A DNA stretch of 64,000 bases from Bacteroidota bacterium (GCA_021324735.1 JAJPIO010000005.1:87982-151981); one strand, 5' to 3'; shown: positions 26,879 to 35,438, counted from the first letter of the stretch. Notes: generated by a model from the letters alone, not told the origin. Numbers and translations: made by a program.

Positions 26879-27696
26879 GATTCTTTCCAGACGACTTGAT
26901 GTGCTTCGGGCATTGCGCGTCCTAAGAACCGCTCGCCGATGGCCTGGAATTTACGCGGAATGTCACTCACAAGGACTTTATGCGACGGCTTGCTGGTCGC
27001 GTGACCATCATTGGGTGAAGCATTGAGAATTTCTACCACCTTTTTTGCGGCCTCTGCTCCTGAGTTCACCAACGTTACCGACGAGCCCATTGTCCGTTGT
27101 ATGACGTTCGAAAGCACTGGATAGTGTGTGCAGCCAAGAATTAGGACGTCAATATTTTTATCCCGTAGTTCTTTCAGGTATTCCTCGGCGATGAGCTCGG
27201 TCGCTTTATGGTCGGTCCACCCCTCTTCGGCGAGCGGGACAAACAGCGGGCAAGCCTTTGAAAAAGTGACACATTGCTTTCCAATTCGTTTCGCTTCTTC
27301 TTCAATTGCCGTCTCGTACGCACGGCTTGCGATCGTGGCTTCGGTACCGATAATACCAATACACCCGCTGGTTGTCGCACGTACCGCTTTCGCAGCACAT
27401 GGGCCGATCATACCGACCACAGGAATACCGCGAGCCATTCGCTCCACTTCGCCGAGTGCGGTGGCGCTCACCGTGTTACACGCTACGACGATCATTTTTA
27501 CATCATGCGCGAGAAGCAGTTCTGTATCCTCGCGGGCATAGCGCTGAACCGTTTCGACAGACTTCGTACCATACGGCACGCGTGCTGTGTCCCCGAAGTA
27601 GACGATGGATTCCTTTGGTACGACGGCAAACAGCTCTTTTACGACCGTCATACCGCCGATACCGGAATCGAAAACACCGATGGGCTGATCGCTCAT
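26860..27696 (-). CDS. murI: Glutamate racemase
   Basis: 278 residues. It converts L-glutamate to D-glutamate for peptidoglycan. The motifs GVFDSGIGGMTVVKELF, YFGDTARVPYG, VACNTVSATAL (first catalytic Cys) and LGCTHYP (second catalytic Cys) are complete. The start overlaps the stop of the DUF2059-like gene by four bases, and its end overlaps the membrane protein gene. A usual ~265-280-residue cytoplasmic enzyme. Confidence 0.97.
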   Translation of the reverse strand: MSDQPIGVFDSGIGGMTVVKELFAVVPKESIVYFGDTARVPYGTKSVETVQRYAREDTELLLAHDVKMIVVACNTVSATALGEVERMARGIPVVGMIGPCAAKAVRATTSGCIGIIGTEATIASRAYETAIEEEAKRIGKQCVTFSKACPLFVPLAEEGWTDHKATELIAEEYLKELRDKNIDVLILGCTHYPVLSNVIQRTMGSSVTLVNSGAEAAKKVVEILNASPNDGHATSKPSHKVLVSDIPRKFQAIGERFLGRAMPEAHQVVWKESWTIQR

Positions 27697-28298
27697 TTGG
27701 AGGGAATAATTGGAATTACTGGCCGAGGAGTATTCGTGTCGTGAATTTTGTCCGGCATTTGAGTATGTGGCATGCCTTGCCCACGTGGTACCGGTTTTTC
27801 CAGTGGTACTACGGTCATACTGATCGTGCGCTGTACGTATTGATCGAGCGAATGTGAGCGGGCGTCCAACAACCGGTTCTCGATCTCCAAATAATGTTTA
27901 CCGACAGGTGTTTTAAAAAATGCAACGAGCGATTCTAATTCTTTTGCAGTGAATGCAGAGCGATAGGTATCGAATAAGATTTTCCTGTCCATCGTTGGGT
28001 CAAGCGCCTTCAGGAGGCTGTCATGGGCTGCAGTGGAATCGACACCTCGTGCTTTCAGCATTCGGCCCATACGCGAAAAGGTGATTTCCGCGCGTTCGGT
28101 AATTGTAGGAGTCGGCTTTAGAAGAGGATATAATGCTGCAAATGCCTTATTGAATTGAACACTGTCAGCGTACACTGGTTTAACAGTTTTAACAGCAACC
28201 GTACGTCCGGCCGGAAGGTGTTCGGTTGGTTTCTTTACTTGAGCGAATAAGTGCGTTGATAGAACAGAGCAGAGGCCAAGGCAAAGAAGAAATTTCAT
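27693..28298 (-). CDS. Exported DUF2059-like protein
   Basis: Start taken at 28298 (MKFLLCLGLCSVLSTHLFAQ, a signal peptide); 201 residues. The part from ~100-165 (DPTMDRKILFDTYRSAFTAKELESLVAFFKTPVGKHYLEIE) matches the DUF2059 pattern in which a helical pair ends with FYxSPxGK. Such proteins are periplasmic and of unknown function. Its end overlaps murI by four bases (ATGA type), so they share a transcript. Confidence 0.75.
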   Translation of the reverse strand: MKFLLCLGLCSVLSTHLFAQVKKPTEHLPAGRTVAVKTVKPVYADSVQFNKAFAALYPLLKPTPTITERAEITFSRMGRMLKARGVDSTAAHDSLLKALDPTMDRKILFDTYRSAFTAKELESLVAFFKTPVGKHYLEIENRLLDARSHSLDQYVQRTISMTVVPLEKPVPRGQGMPHTQMPDKIHDTNTPRPVIPIIPSK

Positions 28299-28345
28299 GT
28301 ATTTATAAGAGTTGTCTACCCCCAACAAACAGAGTAAATCCGAAC

Positions 28346-29053
28346 TTAATTTTTGAGGCTGACCCACTCCCCATTATTAAAAACTTCGAAACTAGTCACT
28401 GGATGGATCTCCCATTGTGAGCCGCGCGATTTACCGACTTCGTCCGGATGCTCTTCGTCCCACATAAGCCATCCGCTAACACGGACCCGTGCATGCTCAT
28501 CGCAGAGCCGTTCGATCGTATGCAGGCGCCATTCGGGATGAATGACTTTCCAGCGTGGTGTTATCTCCACAATAAGCGATTGCGCTTTCTCGTCGTCCGG
28601 CCGGTCACCGATCCAAATATGATAATCGCGGAGGGAATCGGAATAGCCATTGCAACTCTCCGGCCCTGATTCTTTAGCGCGGATGAGATAACCGGTCACC
28701 CGAAAACCTTGCCCTTCTTCTCCATCCACATAACGGCGAGCGGCCGGCGGCCAATATTCCCGTTTTTTTCGGCCCGCTTCCCCAAGGACCGTCGATGGAA
28801 TTTGGATGATATCACGAACGCTCGCTTCCGAAAAGCTGCCGGGTGTCGTGAATCGATTCTTTTCGCGATTGAGTAATGCATCTCCACCGGAGCCTTCCAT
28901 GCCGATGCCATTCAGTATTTCCGGTGCAGCACCTAACTCACGGACCGGGGAATTGTTACCACCATGGTTCGCGTACCATACTATCGCGACGACAACCGCA
29001 ATAAGGAGAAGCAAGACGACCGCCCCTCGATTACTAACCTTAGATGACTTCAT
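28346..29053 (-). CDS. Single-pass membrane protein of unknown function
   Basis: 235 residues with an N-terminal membrane anchor (VVLLLLIAVVVAIVWYA, ~12-28) and an exported domain. Residues ~115-235 (FRVTGYLIRAKESGPESCNGYSDSLRDYHIWIG..., VSGWLMWDEEHPDEVGKSRGSQWEIHPVTSFEVF) resemble a hypothetical family seen in many Bacteroidota, with two strand-rich blocks perhaps of OB type. No function is assigned. Its 5' end overlaps by ten bases the start of the gene on the other strand at 29044. Confidence 0.65.
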   Translation of the reverse strand: MKSSKVSNRGAVVLLLLIAVVVAIVWYANHGGNNSPVRELGAAPEILNGIGMEGSGGDALLNREKNRFTTPGSFSEASVRDIIQIPSTVLGEAGRKKREYWPPAARRYVDGEEGQGFRVTGYLIRAKESGPESCNGYSDSLRDYHIWIGDRPDDEKAQSLIVEITPRWKVIHPEWRLHTIERLCDEHARVRVSGWLMWDEEHPDEVGKSRGSQWEIHPVTSFEVFNNGEWVSLKN

Positions 29054-29283
29054 TGCAACATTATAATATACCGGACGTTCGTGACGGTCTTACCGAGCTC
29101 GAACGGACCATCCTCGTTACGCTCTATGAAGCGCGGAAGGAATTTGGCGACAGAATGATTTCGACATTCCTGATCTATGGCCGTGTTGTTGAAAAACTCG
29201 ATATTTCGTGGGAAGAATTTCAGCATGCCTTGCGGCGGGCGCAGAACATCAGCCAAAGCTCATTGTTCGAGGGCCTCTCGTAA
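29044..29283 (+). CDS. Small hypothetical protein
   Basis: 79 residues, hydrophilic and predicted helical (DVRDGLTELERTILVTLYEARKEFGDRMISTFLIYGRVVEKLDISWEEFQHALRRA). It resembles a small winged-helix-like or scaffold protein but no family is recognised. The start codon overlaps the start of the minus-strand gene head to head; the end overlaps the end of the minus-strand DUF3109 gene by 24 bases. The clean amphipathic composition suggests it is real; expression data would settle it. Confidence 0.5.
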   Translation: MTSLQHYNIPDVRDGLTELERTILVTLYEARKEFGDRMISTFLIYGRVVEKLDISWEEFQHALRRAQNISQSSLFEGLS

Positions 29284-29868
29284 GCGGTTTACTCGATCTT
29301 CACCCAACGCTCGAACGAGCGGTAGTTCGAGGAAATCCAGCACGGAGATCTTTTCTCGTTTGCCACGGGCACGCCCTCCTTTACATTCCGCTATTTCTTC
29401 ATATACGATCTCGTATGTGTCCTTACCGGATGTGGGGTAAATGCGAATAGGAAAAAGGTGACAGCTTATCGGTTTCGGAAATCCCTCGATCTCCCCGGCA
29501 CGGTGAGCTTTTTCTATGGCACAGAGCGCAACATTGCTATTATCGTCGTAGGTAACGAAGACGCAATCGCGGCCGCGAATGGCGGGAATAGTAAGCGCAT
29601 GATCTCGGTCGCGTTCGTACAATCCATGTTTCTCGATCGTTGCGATCGATTCTTCGCTCAAATATTTCTGGACGACCGGAAACACTCGTTCGAGTTCAGC
29701 GGTCTCGCTTTCCAAGATCGGTGCACCGGCAGCGGCTGGCATCGTACAACAAGCACCCTTACAAACTGTGAGGTCGCAGCCAAATTTTACCGACCCTAAA
29801 TCGCGCGAGACCTGAAAGTGAGCGTTCTCACCATAGATCGGTAACGGAATGGATTTCGGGTCGGTCAT
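29260..29868 (-). CDS. DUF3109 family Cys-cluster protein
   Basis: Start probably 29868 (MTDPKSIPLPIYG); an upstream ATG at 29907 would add 13 residues. Cysteines fall in FGCDLTVCKGACCTMP (~residues 28-45), GRDCVF, VALCAIE and KPISCHLFPIRIYP, the arrangement of DUF3109, which is related to the YkgJ-type family thought to bind iron or zinc. The role is unknown in all organisms I know of. Cytoplasmic. Confidence 0.85.
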   Translation of the reverse strand: MTDPKSIPLPIYGENAHFQVSRDLGSVKFGCDLTVCKGACCTMPAAAGAPILESETAELERVFPVVQKYLSEESIATIEKHGLYERDRDHALTIPAIRGRDCVFVTYDDNSNVALCAIEKAHRAGEIEGFPKPISCHLFPIRIYPTSGKDTYEIVYEEIAECKGGRARGKREKISVLDFLELPLVRALGEDRVNRLREALEQ

Positions 29869-29966
29869 TGCGCGGTGTGAAGCCTGCTTTGCAAGCCTCA
29901 GTTCCAATTAGCCCAAATTCACGGATGTTCATATTCCGAACTTTAGAAGCTCAGCCATTCCTCGCG

Positions 29967-29974
29967 TATTTTTG
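29967..29974 (+). promoter_or_regulatory. Possible -7 element
   Basis: TATTTTTG matches TAnnTTTG and is 28 bases upstream of the lipoprotein start at 30003, but the -33 TTG is not present at the usual distance. Confidence 0.3.
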
Positions 29975-30002
29975 TAGTGGTTTTAACTAATCTCTACCTC
30001 CC

Positions 30003-30671
30003 ATGAAAAAGCATATCATTCTGTTTTCCCTTTTTTCCTTTTCGCTAGCGCTGGGTTCATGCAGTAAGAAGCAAGAAACTGCCGCTACGGACTCAACCGC
30101 AAACGTAACCACGACCGCGGCTCCAGCTTCTACTACGCAGCCGGTTACCGCCGGCAAGTATAAACTGAAATCCGCTATCGTTACATCGACGATGGAAATG
30201 CCATCGCTCAAGCAGCATTCCACGGAAGTTCTCTACTTCGACAATTATGGTGCTCAGGAGGCGAAAGAAACAACGGGCGACATCATGGGTATCAAAATGC
30301 ACACGCTTACTTTCAGTAAGGATGGATATACCTACCATATCGATCTCGAGAACAAGACCGGCACGCGTACCAAAGGCGGCGTTGTAAGTGCCGACATGGA
30401 TTATTCGCATCTAACCCCAAAACTCGAAGCAGAATACAATATCAAAAAAGAAGGGACTGAAGAGGTTGCCGGTAAAACCTGTGATGTCTATTCGATGGAT
30501 AGCAAAATGATGAAAGGACGCGTCAGCTCATGGCAGGGCATTCCTATGCACATGGATGCAGCGGTGAGCGGTATGCAAATGAAATCGACCGTGACTTCAA
30601 TTGAGGAGAATGCAGCGATCCCTGCTGATAAATTTGAAGTGCCGGCTGGTATCACGGTTAAAGAGATGTAG
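30003..30671 (+). CDS. Lipoprotein, DUF4412-like
   Basis: 222 residues, signal peptide with lipobox (FSLALGSC; Cys at ~20), then a Thr/Ala-rich spacer and a beta-rich domain from ~48 (KYKLKSAIVTSTMEMPSLKQHSTEVLYFDNYGAQEA...). The layout KxxxxxxEVAGKTCDVYSMD and IPADKFEVPAGITVKEM is like that of the DUF4412 protein at 34632, so the two may be distant paralogues. Envelope-located, function unknown. Ends at a strong terminator. Confidence 0.75.
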   Translation: MKKHIILFSLFSFSLALGSCSKKQETAATDSTANVTTTAAPASTTQPVTAGKYKLKSAIVTSTMEMPSLKQHSTEVLYFDNYGAQEAKETTGDIMGIKMHTLTFSKDGYTYHIDLENKTGTRTKGGVVSADMDYSHLTPKLEAEYNIKKEGTEEVAGKTCDVYSMDSKMMKGRVSSWQGIPMHMDAAVSGMQMKSTVTSIEENAAIPADKFEVPAGITVKEM

Positions 30672-30692
30672 CCTGATTGCTTTTTTTGCAAA

Positions 30693-30720
30693 AAAAGCCC
30701 GCTTCGGCGGGCTTTTGTTT
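30693..30720. terminator. Intrinsic terminator with TTCG loop
   Basis: GCCCGC and GCGGGC (30697-30702, 30707-30712) close a TTCG tetraloop, flanked by A4 and T4 that lengthen the stem, then GTTTTT. It can serve the + strand gene at 30003 and the minus strand gene ending at 30727. Confidence 0.92.
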
Positions 30721-30726
30721 TTAACT

Positions 30727-32298
30727 TCAATTTCGGGATACTATCAATTTGGAGGTCAGTATCCTATCGTTCGTGGTCATTCTTATTATATAAGCGCCTG
30801 TTGGAATATTCTGTGGGACGCCGATCCTGTATTCGCCTTCGCCATATTCACCGTCGAGCAGCGAAGCAATGCGCTTACCGACAAGGTCGAAAAGTTCGAT
30901 GGATAAATGGGTATGATCGGGTAATTGGAATCGAATGCCTGGCTGCAGGGGAGTGCCCGTCACCATAAGCTCTGTGCGATCGGGAGGAATGGTGGCAACC
31001 GCTTGCCCACCCGTTGGAGTAATGCTGTCTTTAACGATCGCGGTCCACACACTTAGAACGGAATCGTCCATCCGCATCCAGATCGGATAAACATGTCCAT
31101 TATAGGCTGCAATATGAATATAATCGCCAAAGAAAACTTTTGCGACCGGATTAAATGCGGATTCACTGATCTTCTGGTCTGTGAATGTAACTCCGCCATC
31201 CGTCGATCGGGCCATGTAAATATCGGTGTATGGCGGATCGCTTTCGGAATAATTTCGGCGATCGTAAAAGACGACATACAGGCGGCCCGTGATCGGATCG
31301 ATCGTCAGGCTGGGAAAGAAATGATGATTGAGCGTTGTATCGGTGTTGACTCGCTGCGCCGTGCTCCAGCTTGTTCCGTTGTCCGTTGAGTGGATGATAT
31401 ACACATCCGCAACGCTGCGGTGTTGGTCCGACCACATAACGTAGAGCCGGCCATAATATGGCGATTGTGGATTAAGATCGGAAAGAAGCACGGGCAATCC
31501 GTTTCCGCGGTAGATTCCGGGTATTGCGAAGTCCCAGCCGCCGGGTTGATCGGCAATGACTCTGCTTTTGCCAAACGACCTGCCGCCATCGGAGGATCGC
31601 GCTAAATAAATACGATCGCGCGCAGACCAGACACAATTGATCGTACCATCCGGACTGACCGCCGTTGTGGCGCCCTCATCGGTGTAGCTTCCATCTAAGC
31701 AATCGCCTGCCGTATCATCGACACGTACTCGCTCGGACCAGGAAATGCCGTGGTCCGTACTTTTTGAAAAATAAATACGAGAGCTGTCGGTTGGTGACGT
31801 GCTGCCGTAACTATCGAATTCTGTCCATGTTGTATAGAGCGTATGGTTTGAAGTGGTGTTCGAGCGATCGAGCCCAAGCCATGCCTTGTCCTGCTCGGTC
31901 GGAGGATTAAGCCCGATCTCTTCGTCCTGATCGAACGTCCGGCCGGCATCCGTTGATCGTTGAACGACAATACGCCAGAGGAATTCAGGGTCCTGCCAAT
32001 TTTGTCCGGAGAGGTGCTCGTAATAGAGCAACCCCGAGTCATCGAAGAGAAGGCATGGATCGCCCCACACAGCATATTGTGAGTTTATTTTCGAAGTAGT
32101 CCAGCTCAATCCGGCGTCGCTGGAGGTGAAAAGATAATCGATGTTCGCGCCGGCGGCAAGCTGGTTCGGATTCCGAGGGTTAATGGCGATCGATACTTCT
32201 TCCGGATCGTGGGCCGATGGATCGCTCAGGCGGACGTTCGTAGGCTGTCCGTTCACAACGGACGCTAAAAGTAGGAAAACGGCCACATAGCGGATCAT
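30727..32298 (-). CDS. Secreted sialidase/BNR-type propeller with T9SS sorting domain
   Basis: 523 residues with a signal peptide (MIRYVAVFLLLASVVNGQ). Six Asp-box motifs (TSSDAGLSW, STDAGRTF, STDHGISW, SSDGGRSF, STDNGTSW, STDGGVTF) across residues ~55-370 indicate a six-bladed propeller, with a WSD and metal-rich loops typical of exo-alpha-sialidase relatives. No Arg triad could be confirmed. The last ~80 residues are a T9SS domain (LSIELFDLVGKRIASLLDG...IPTGAYIIRM, ending LIVSRN). It is probably secreted or surface-bound. Confidence 0.85.
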   Translation of the reverse strand: MIRYVAVFLLLASVVNGQPTNVRLSDPSAHDPEEVSIAINPRNPNQLAAGANIDYLFTSSDAGLSWTTSKINSQYAVWGDPCLLFDDSGLLYYEHLSGQNWQDPEFLWRIVVQRSTDAGRTFDQDEEIGLNPPTEQDKAWLGLDRSNTTSNHTLYTTWTEFDSYGSTSPTDSSRIYFSKSTDHGISWSERVRVDDTAGDCLDGSYTDEGATTAVSPDGTINCVWSARDRIYLARSSDGGRSFGKSRVIADQPGGWDFAIPGIYRGNGLPVLLSDLNPQSPYYGRLYVMWSDQHRSVADVYIIHSTDNGTSWSTAQRVNTDTTLNHHFFPSLTIDPITGRLYVVFYDRRNYSESDPPYTDIYMARSTDGGVTFTDQKISESAFNPVAKVFFGDYIHIAAYNGHVYPIWMRMDDSVLSVWTAIVKDSITPTGGQAVATIPPDRTELMVTGTPLQPGIRFQLPDHTHLSIELFDLVGKRIASLLDGEYGEGEYRIGVPQNIPTGAYIIRMTTNDRILTSKLIVSRN

Positions 32299-32341
32299 CT
32301 GCTATTTCGAACTTTGCCAGCGAGCTTGCCGTTTCCGAACC

Positions 32342-32412
32342 CGTGGTGCTTTGACCGATAGCTTGCCGCCACGAGCATGATTTGCTGTTCATGCGATAAA
32401 TAAGGTGCTAAA
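32342..32412 (+). ncRNA. SAM-II-like riboswitch
   Basis: The sequence follows the SAM-II (SAM_alpha) order: P1 arm CGTGGTG (32342-32348), loop CTTTGACCGATAGCTTGC (compare the known TTTAACC...TTGC loop), P1 3' arm CGCCACG (32367-32373), an extra hairpin GCATGA/TCATGC, then GATAAAT and GTGCTAAAG, which match the conserved GATAAA and GCTAAA. TAGC (32359-32362) can pair with GCTA (32407-32410) to make the pseudoknot. It precedes a methionine synthase gene, the expected target. The aptamer binds S-adenosylmethionine and should lower expression when SAM is plentiful. Confidence 0.75.
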
Positions 32413-32437
32413 GCGTCGACGCTTAAAAATGTAGAAG

Positions 32438-32477
32438 ACCCGGAGCGTCGGCCCAGTTTAGGTCGCTCCGGGTTTTT
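32438..32477 (+). terminator. Terminator in the metH leader (expression platform)
   Basis: ACCCGGAGCG (32438-32447) and CGCTCCGGGT (32464-32473) form a 10-bp stem ending in T5, only about ten bases before the metH ATG. CGACGC (32417-32422) just after the aptamer is complementary to GCGTCG (32445-32450) in the terminator arm, giving a plausible antiterminator. This fits transcription attenuation controlled by the riboswitch. Confidence 0.7.
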
Positions 32478-32486
32478 AATTACTCC

Positions 32487-34400
32487 ATGCCTGAAGAAAG
32501 CAATCGAGAACTGGTCTGTACGTACGACCCACTGAAGGAATTTCTGGCGCACTATGCCGACGCAAAGTCGACAAAGAGCGAATCGACGTCCTATGCCGGA
32601 ATGACGGTCGAAGAGAAGCTGAAGCAGCGGATCATCGATGGAGATAAACTGGGGCTGGACGACGATCTTCGCGAAGCGCTCCAAACCTATTCTGCGCTAC
32701 AGATCATCAATGATATTTTGCTCGGTGGGATGAAGGTCGTGGGCGACCTCTTTGGTGCTGGAGAAATGCAGCTTCCTTTCGTGCTGCAATCCGCCGAGAC
32801 AATGAAGGCGGCCGTGAAATTTCTCGAGCCGTACATGGAAAAGGTGGAAGGCGAGCAATCGAAGGGTGTCATGGTGCTTGCGACGGTCAAAGGCGACGTC
32901 CATGATATTGGCAAGAACCTTGTCGATATTATTCTCACGAATAATGGCTATCGTGTGGTGAACCTTGGCATCAAGGTCGCGCTCGAACCCATGCTGGAAG
33001 CGGTAACTCGCGAGCACGCGGACGCGCTCGGTATGTCCGGCCTGCTGGTAAAATCGACGGCCATCATGAAGGAAAATCTCGAAGTGATGGAGTCGCGCAA
33101 TATTCGCATTCCAGTAGTGCTGGGTGGTGCTGCGCTTACACGAAAGTTTGTGGAGAAAGATCTTCGTGCTCTTTATAAAGGTACTCTCTCCTATGCGCAG
33201 GATGCGTTCGACGGCCTTCATTTTATGGAGCAGTTGAAAGGTGGCGTTCGGGCGATTTCTTCTCCTACAGTAGTTACTCGGGAAGCAGCAGCGGAATTGG
33301 AATTCGAAGAAGAATTGGACAATGCTACCGGTGCCGAATCGAAGATCGTAATGGCGAGCCGTGCTTTGCCGTGGTTGCAGCATCCGAAGAAGACGGTTTC
33401 CGCGTCGGAAAAAAGTGTGGAGCTCGAAGCGCTACAAGAAGAGATCGCTGATTTCCCCATCGCCGTCGAGCGTATTGAAACGGCCGAGGGAACGGAGAAA
33501 CTGGTACGAACGAGCAAGACACCACACGACAATCCGGTACCAACGCCTCCGTTCTGGGGATCGAGAGTTGTCGAGGATATTAAGATCGAGAAGGTCTGGG
33601 AATATCTGAATGAAGTAGCGCTCTTCCGCGGGCAGTGGCAAATGAAGCGTGGCAAACGATCGGTTGAAGTGTTCGAAAAGCAGATCGAGGAAGTCGCGCG
33701 ACCAAAGTTGGCCGAGTTAAAGTTGCGTGCTAAGCGCGATCGTATGCTTTCGCCAAAAGTTGTCTACGGGTATTTCCCATGCTGGGCTGAAGGTGAGGAC
33801 CTGGTGGTCCTTAAGCCACGGTCCTTAGCTACATCGCAGATATATGACCGATGGGATCTATCTGTAAGTTCGTTAAACGATCTGGAAGAGTGGAAGCGAT
33901 TTACGTTTCCACGTCAGCCAACGGCGCGACGTTTATGCCTTGCCGATTTTTATCTTCCGAAGGAAGAAGCGGAGCGCCGCAACACTACGGATGTGGTCGC
34001 CTTTACTGCTGTAACGGTTGGGCTGGAAGCGAGCCGGTATACTAAAAAGCTTTTTGAAGCAAACGAGTATTCCGATTACCTCTTTATGCATGGCCTTTCG
34101 GTCGAGACGGCAGAAGCATTAGCCGAATACTGGCATAAGGTCGTTCGCACGGAGCTTGGTATTGCCGGTAACGATGCGAAGGACATGCAGCGATTATTTA
34201 GCCAGGGCTATCAGGGATCGCGATATTCGTTTGGCTATCCGGCATGTCCGAACCTGGAAGACCAGACAAAATTATTCGAGCTGATCCGTCCGGAGCGGAT
34301 CGATATCACATTGACCGAAGAATATCATCTCGAACCGGAGCAATCCACGACGGCGATCGTTGCCCATCACCCCCAGGCGAAATACTTTTCGATAAAGTAA
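32487..34400 (+). CDS. metH: Methionine synthase C-terminal half (cobalamin-binding and activation domains)
   Basis: 637 residues. Cobalamin methionine synthase has four modules; here only the last two are present. Residues ~40-125 are the B12 cap helices, ~130-255 the Rossmann B12 domain with GDVHDIGKNLVDIIL (base-off His ligand) and VVLGGAALT, then a ~100-residue insert and the SAM-dependent reactivation domain (~345-637) with PPFWGSRVV, HGLSVETAEALAEYWH, SFGYPACPNLEDQ. The homocysteine and methyltetrahydrofolate modules are absent, so they must be encoded elsewhere or the protein has another methyl donor. It is controlled by the SAM-II-like riboswitch. No Shine-Dalgarno sequence precedes the ATG. 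Confidence 0.9.
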   Translation: MPEESNRELVCTYDPLKEFLAHYADAKSTKSESTSYAGMTVEEKLKQRIIDGDKLGLDDDLREALQTYSALQIINDILLGGMKVVGDLFGAGEMQLPFVLQSAETMKAAVKFLEPYMEKVEGEQSKGVMVLATVKGDVHDIGKNLVDIILTNNGYRVVNLGIKVALEPMLEAVTREHADALGMSGLLVKSTAIMKENLEVMESRNIRIPVVLGGAALTRKFVEKDLRALYKGTLSYAQDAFDGLHFMEQLKGGVRAISSPTVVTREAAAELEFEEELDNATGAESKIVMASRALPWLQHPKKTVSASEKSVELEALQEEIADFPIAVERIETAEGTEKLVRTSKTPHDNPVPTPPFWGSRVVEDIKIEKVWEYLNEVALFRGQWQMKRGKRSVEVFEKQIEEVARPKLAELKLRAKRDRMLSPKVVYGYFPCWAEGEDLVVLKPRSLATSQIYDRWDLSVSSLNDLEEWKRFTFPRQPTARRLCLADFYLPKEEAERRNTTDVVAFTAVTVGLEASRYTKKLFEANEYSDYLFMHGLSVETAEALAEYWHKVVRTELGIAGNDAKDMQRLFSQGYQGSRYSFGYPACPNLEDQTKLFELIRPERIDITLTEEYHLEPEQSTTAIVAHHPQAKYFSIK

Positions 34401-34461
34401 TTCGTAACCATAGCAATTCGAAACTGTAGACTTGAAATGTAAAGGGCTAATGCGCGTTTTT

Positions 34462-34531
34462 GCCGTAAACCTACATGCGCCTTTTCACGTGACCTACATG
34501 CGCCATTTCGCCGTGACCTAAATGTCACGGC
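34462..34531. repeat. Short tandem repeat ending in an 8-bp hairpin
   Basis: Three imperfect copies of GCCGTGACCTACATGCGCC-type sequence, period 23-24 bases, the last copy closing into GCCGTGAC-CTAAAT-GTCACGGC (34510-34531). No T-run follows. The 231-base gap between metH and the DUF4412 gene holds nothing else that I can identify. Confidence 0.6.
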
Positions 34532-34631
34532 TACGCGATACGATCACGGCACTCTTCCGTATTCCGCTCGGTTCGGGAGGCAACTTTCAGGGCCATTTCC
34601 GGCCACTTTCCAATTACGAATAACCTCTTTT

Positions 34632-35336
34632 ATGAAGAAGATCATAGGAATTTTTGCCGTTTTGAGTTTTCTTGTCTTCGGATCCTTTACCAAAGTCCTT
34701 GCCCAATCTTTTGAAGGTATAGTCTATTGGACCATGACAATGCCCCAACTAGATGAGGACAAGCATGATATGAAGATCAATATTAAAGGAGGGAAGTCCG
34801 AGACGGAAATGGACATGGGCGTCCAGGGTGGGGTTAAAGTGATCGCCGACCGAGATGCCCATAAGATGTGGATGGTCATGGAAGCCATGCATATGGGTTA
34901 CACGATGGATATGCCGAGCGATACAGCCGCCGAAAAAATGATGAAGGAAAAGATGGGCAATATCGAAATGAAGCCCACCGGCCAAAAAGCGACGATCGCT
35001 GGCCACGCCGCGGAAGAATATTTGATGAAAACCAAGGAGGGGGACATCTCTATCTGGGCAAGTGGTGATTTCCCGAAACATATCGTTGAGAGTATGAGCC
35101 ACAACATTAGCTCGCAGCCTGGCCAACGGGGTGATGACATGAAGAATGCGATGAAGCAGTTGAGTGCAAAAGGCCTCATGCCGGTAAAGATCGAAATGAA
35201 ACAGGCCGGCGAAACAGCAATGTCAATGGAGTTCGTGAAGTATGAAGAGAAGAAGATCGATGATTCGGTCTTCACGCCGCCATCCGACATCAAATTCCAA
35301 CCGATGCCCCAGATGGGCGGACATGGAATGAATTAA
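34632..35336 (+). CDS. Exported DUF4412 protein
   Basis: 234 residues with a signal peptide (MKKIIGIFAVLSFLVFGSFTKVLAQ). The sequence SFEGIVYWTMTMPQLDEDKHDMKINIKGGKSETEMDM and AEEYLMKTKEGDISIWASGDF is typical of the DUF4412 family of Bacteroidota, which are exported beta-strand proteins of unknown role. It is rich in Met, with residues such as MEAMHMGYTMDM, that could contact metal, but this is speculation. A terminator follows. Confidence 0.85.
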   Translation: MKKIIGIFAVLSFLVFGSFTKVLAQSFEGIVYWTMTMPQLDEDKHDMKINIKGGKSETEMDMGVQGGVKVIADRDAHKMWMVMEAMHMGYTMDMPSDTAAEKMMKEKMGNIEMKPTGQKATIAGHAAEEYLMKTKEGDISIWASGDFPKHIVESMSHNISSQPGQRGDDMKNAMKQLSAKGLMPVKIEMKQAGETAMSMEFVKYEEKKIDDSVFTPPSDIKFQPMPQMGGHGMN

Positions 35337-35357
35337 GTCCAACAAGAACTTACGTTG

Positions 35358-35400
35358 AAGGGATGAGGGATAAAACTTCCGTCATCCCTTCTGTTATTTT
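35358..35400 (+). terminator. Intrinsic terminator
   Basis: AAGGGATGA (35358-35366) and TCATCCCTT (35382-35390) form a 9-bp stem with a long loop and then CTGTTATTTT; it ends the DUF4412 transcript. Confidence 0.75.
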
Positions 35401-35438
35401 ACAGAGGGATATCGCTCTCGGTTATTTGTAGTTAATGT

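Noticed and set aside
32697..33383. 228-codon minus-strand frame inside metH
   Set aside because: The + strand encodes conserved B12-domain motifs throughout; the minus frame is His/Arg-rich shadow sequence.
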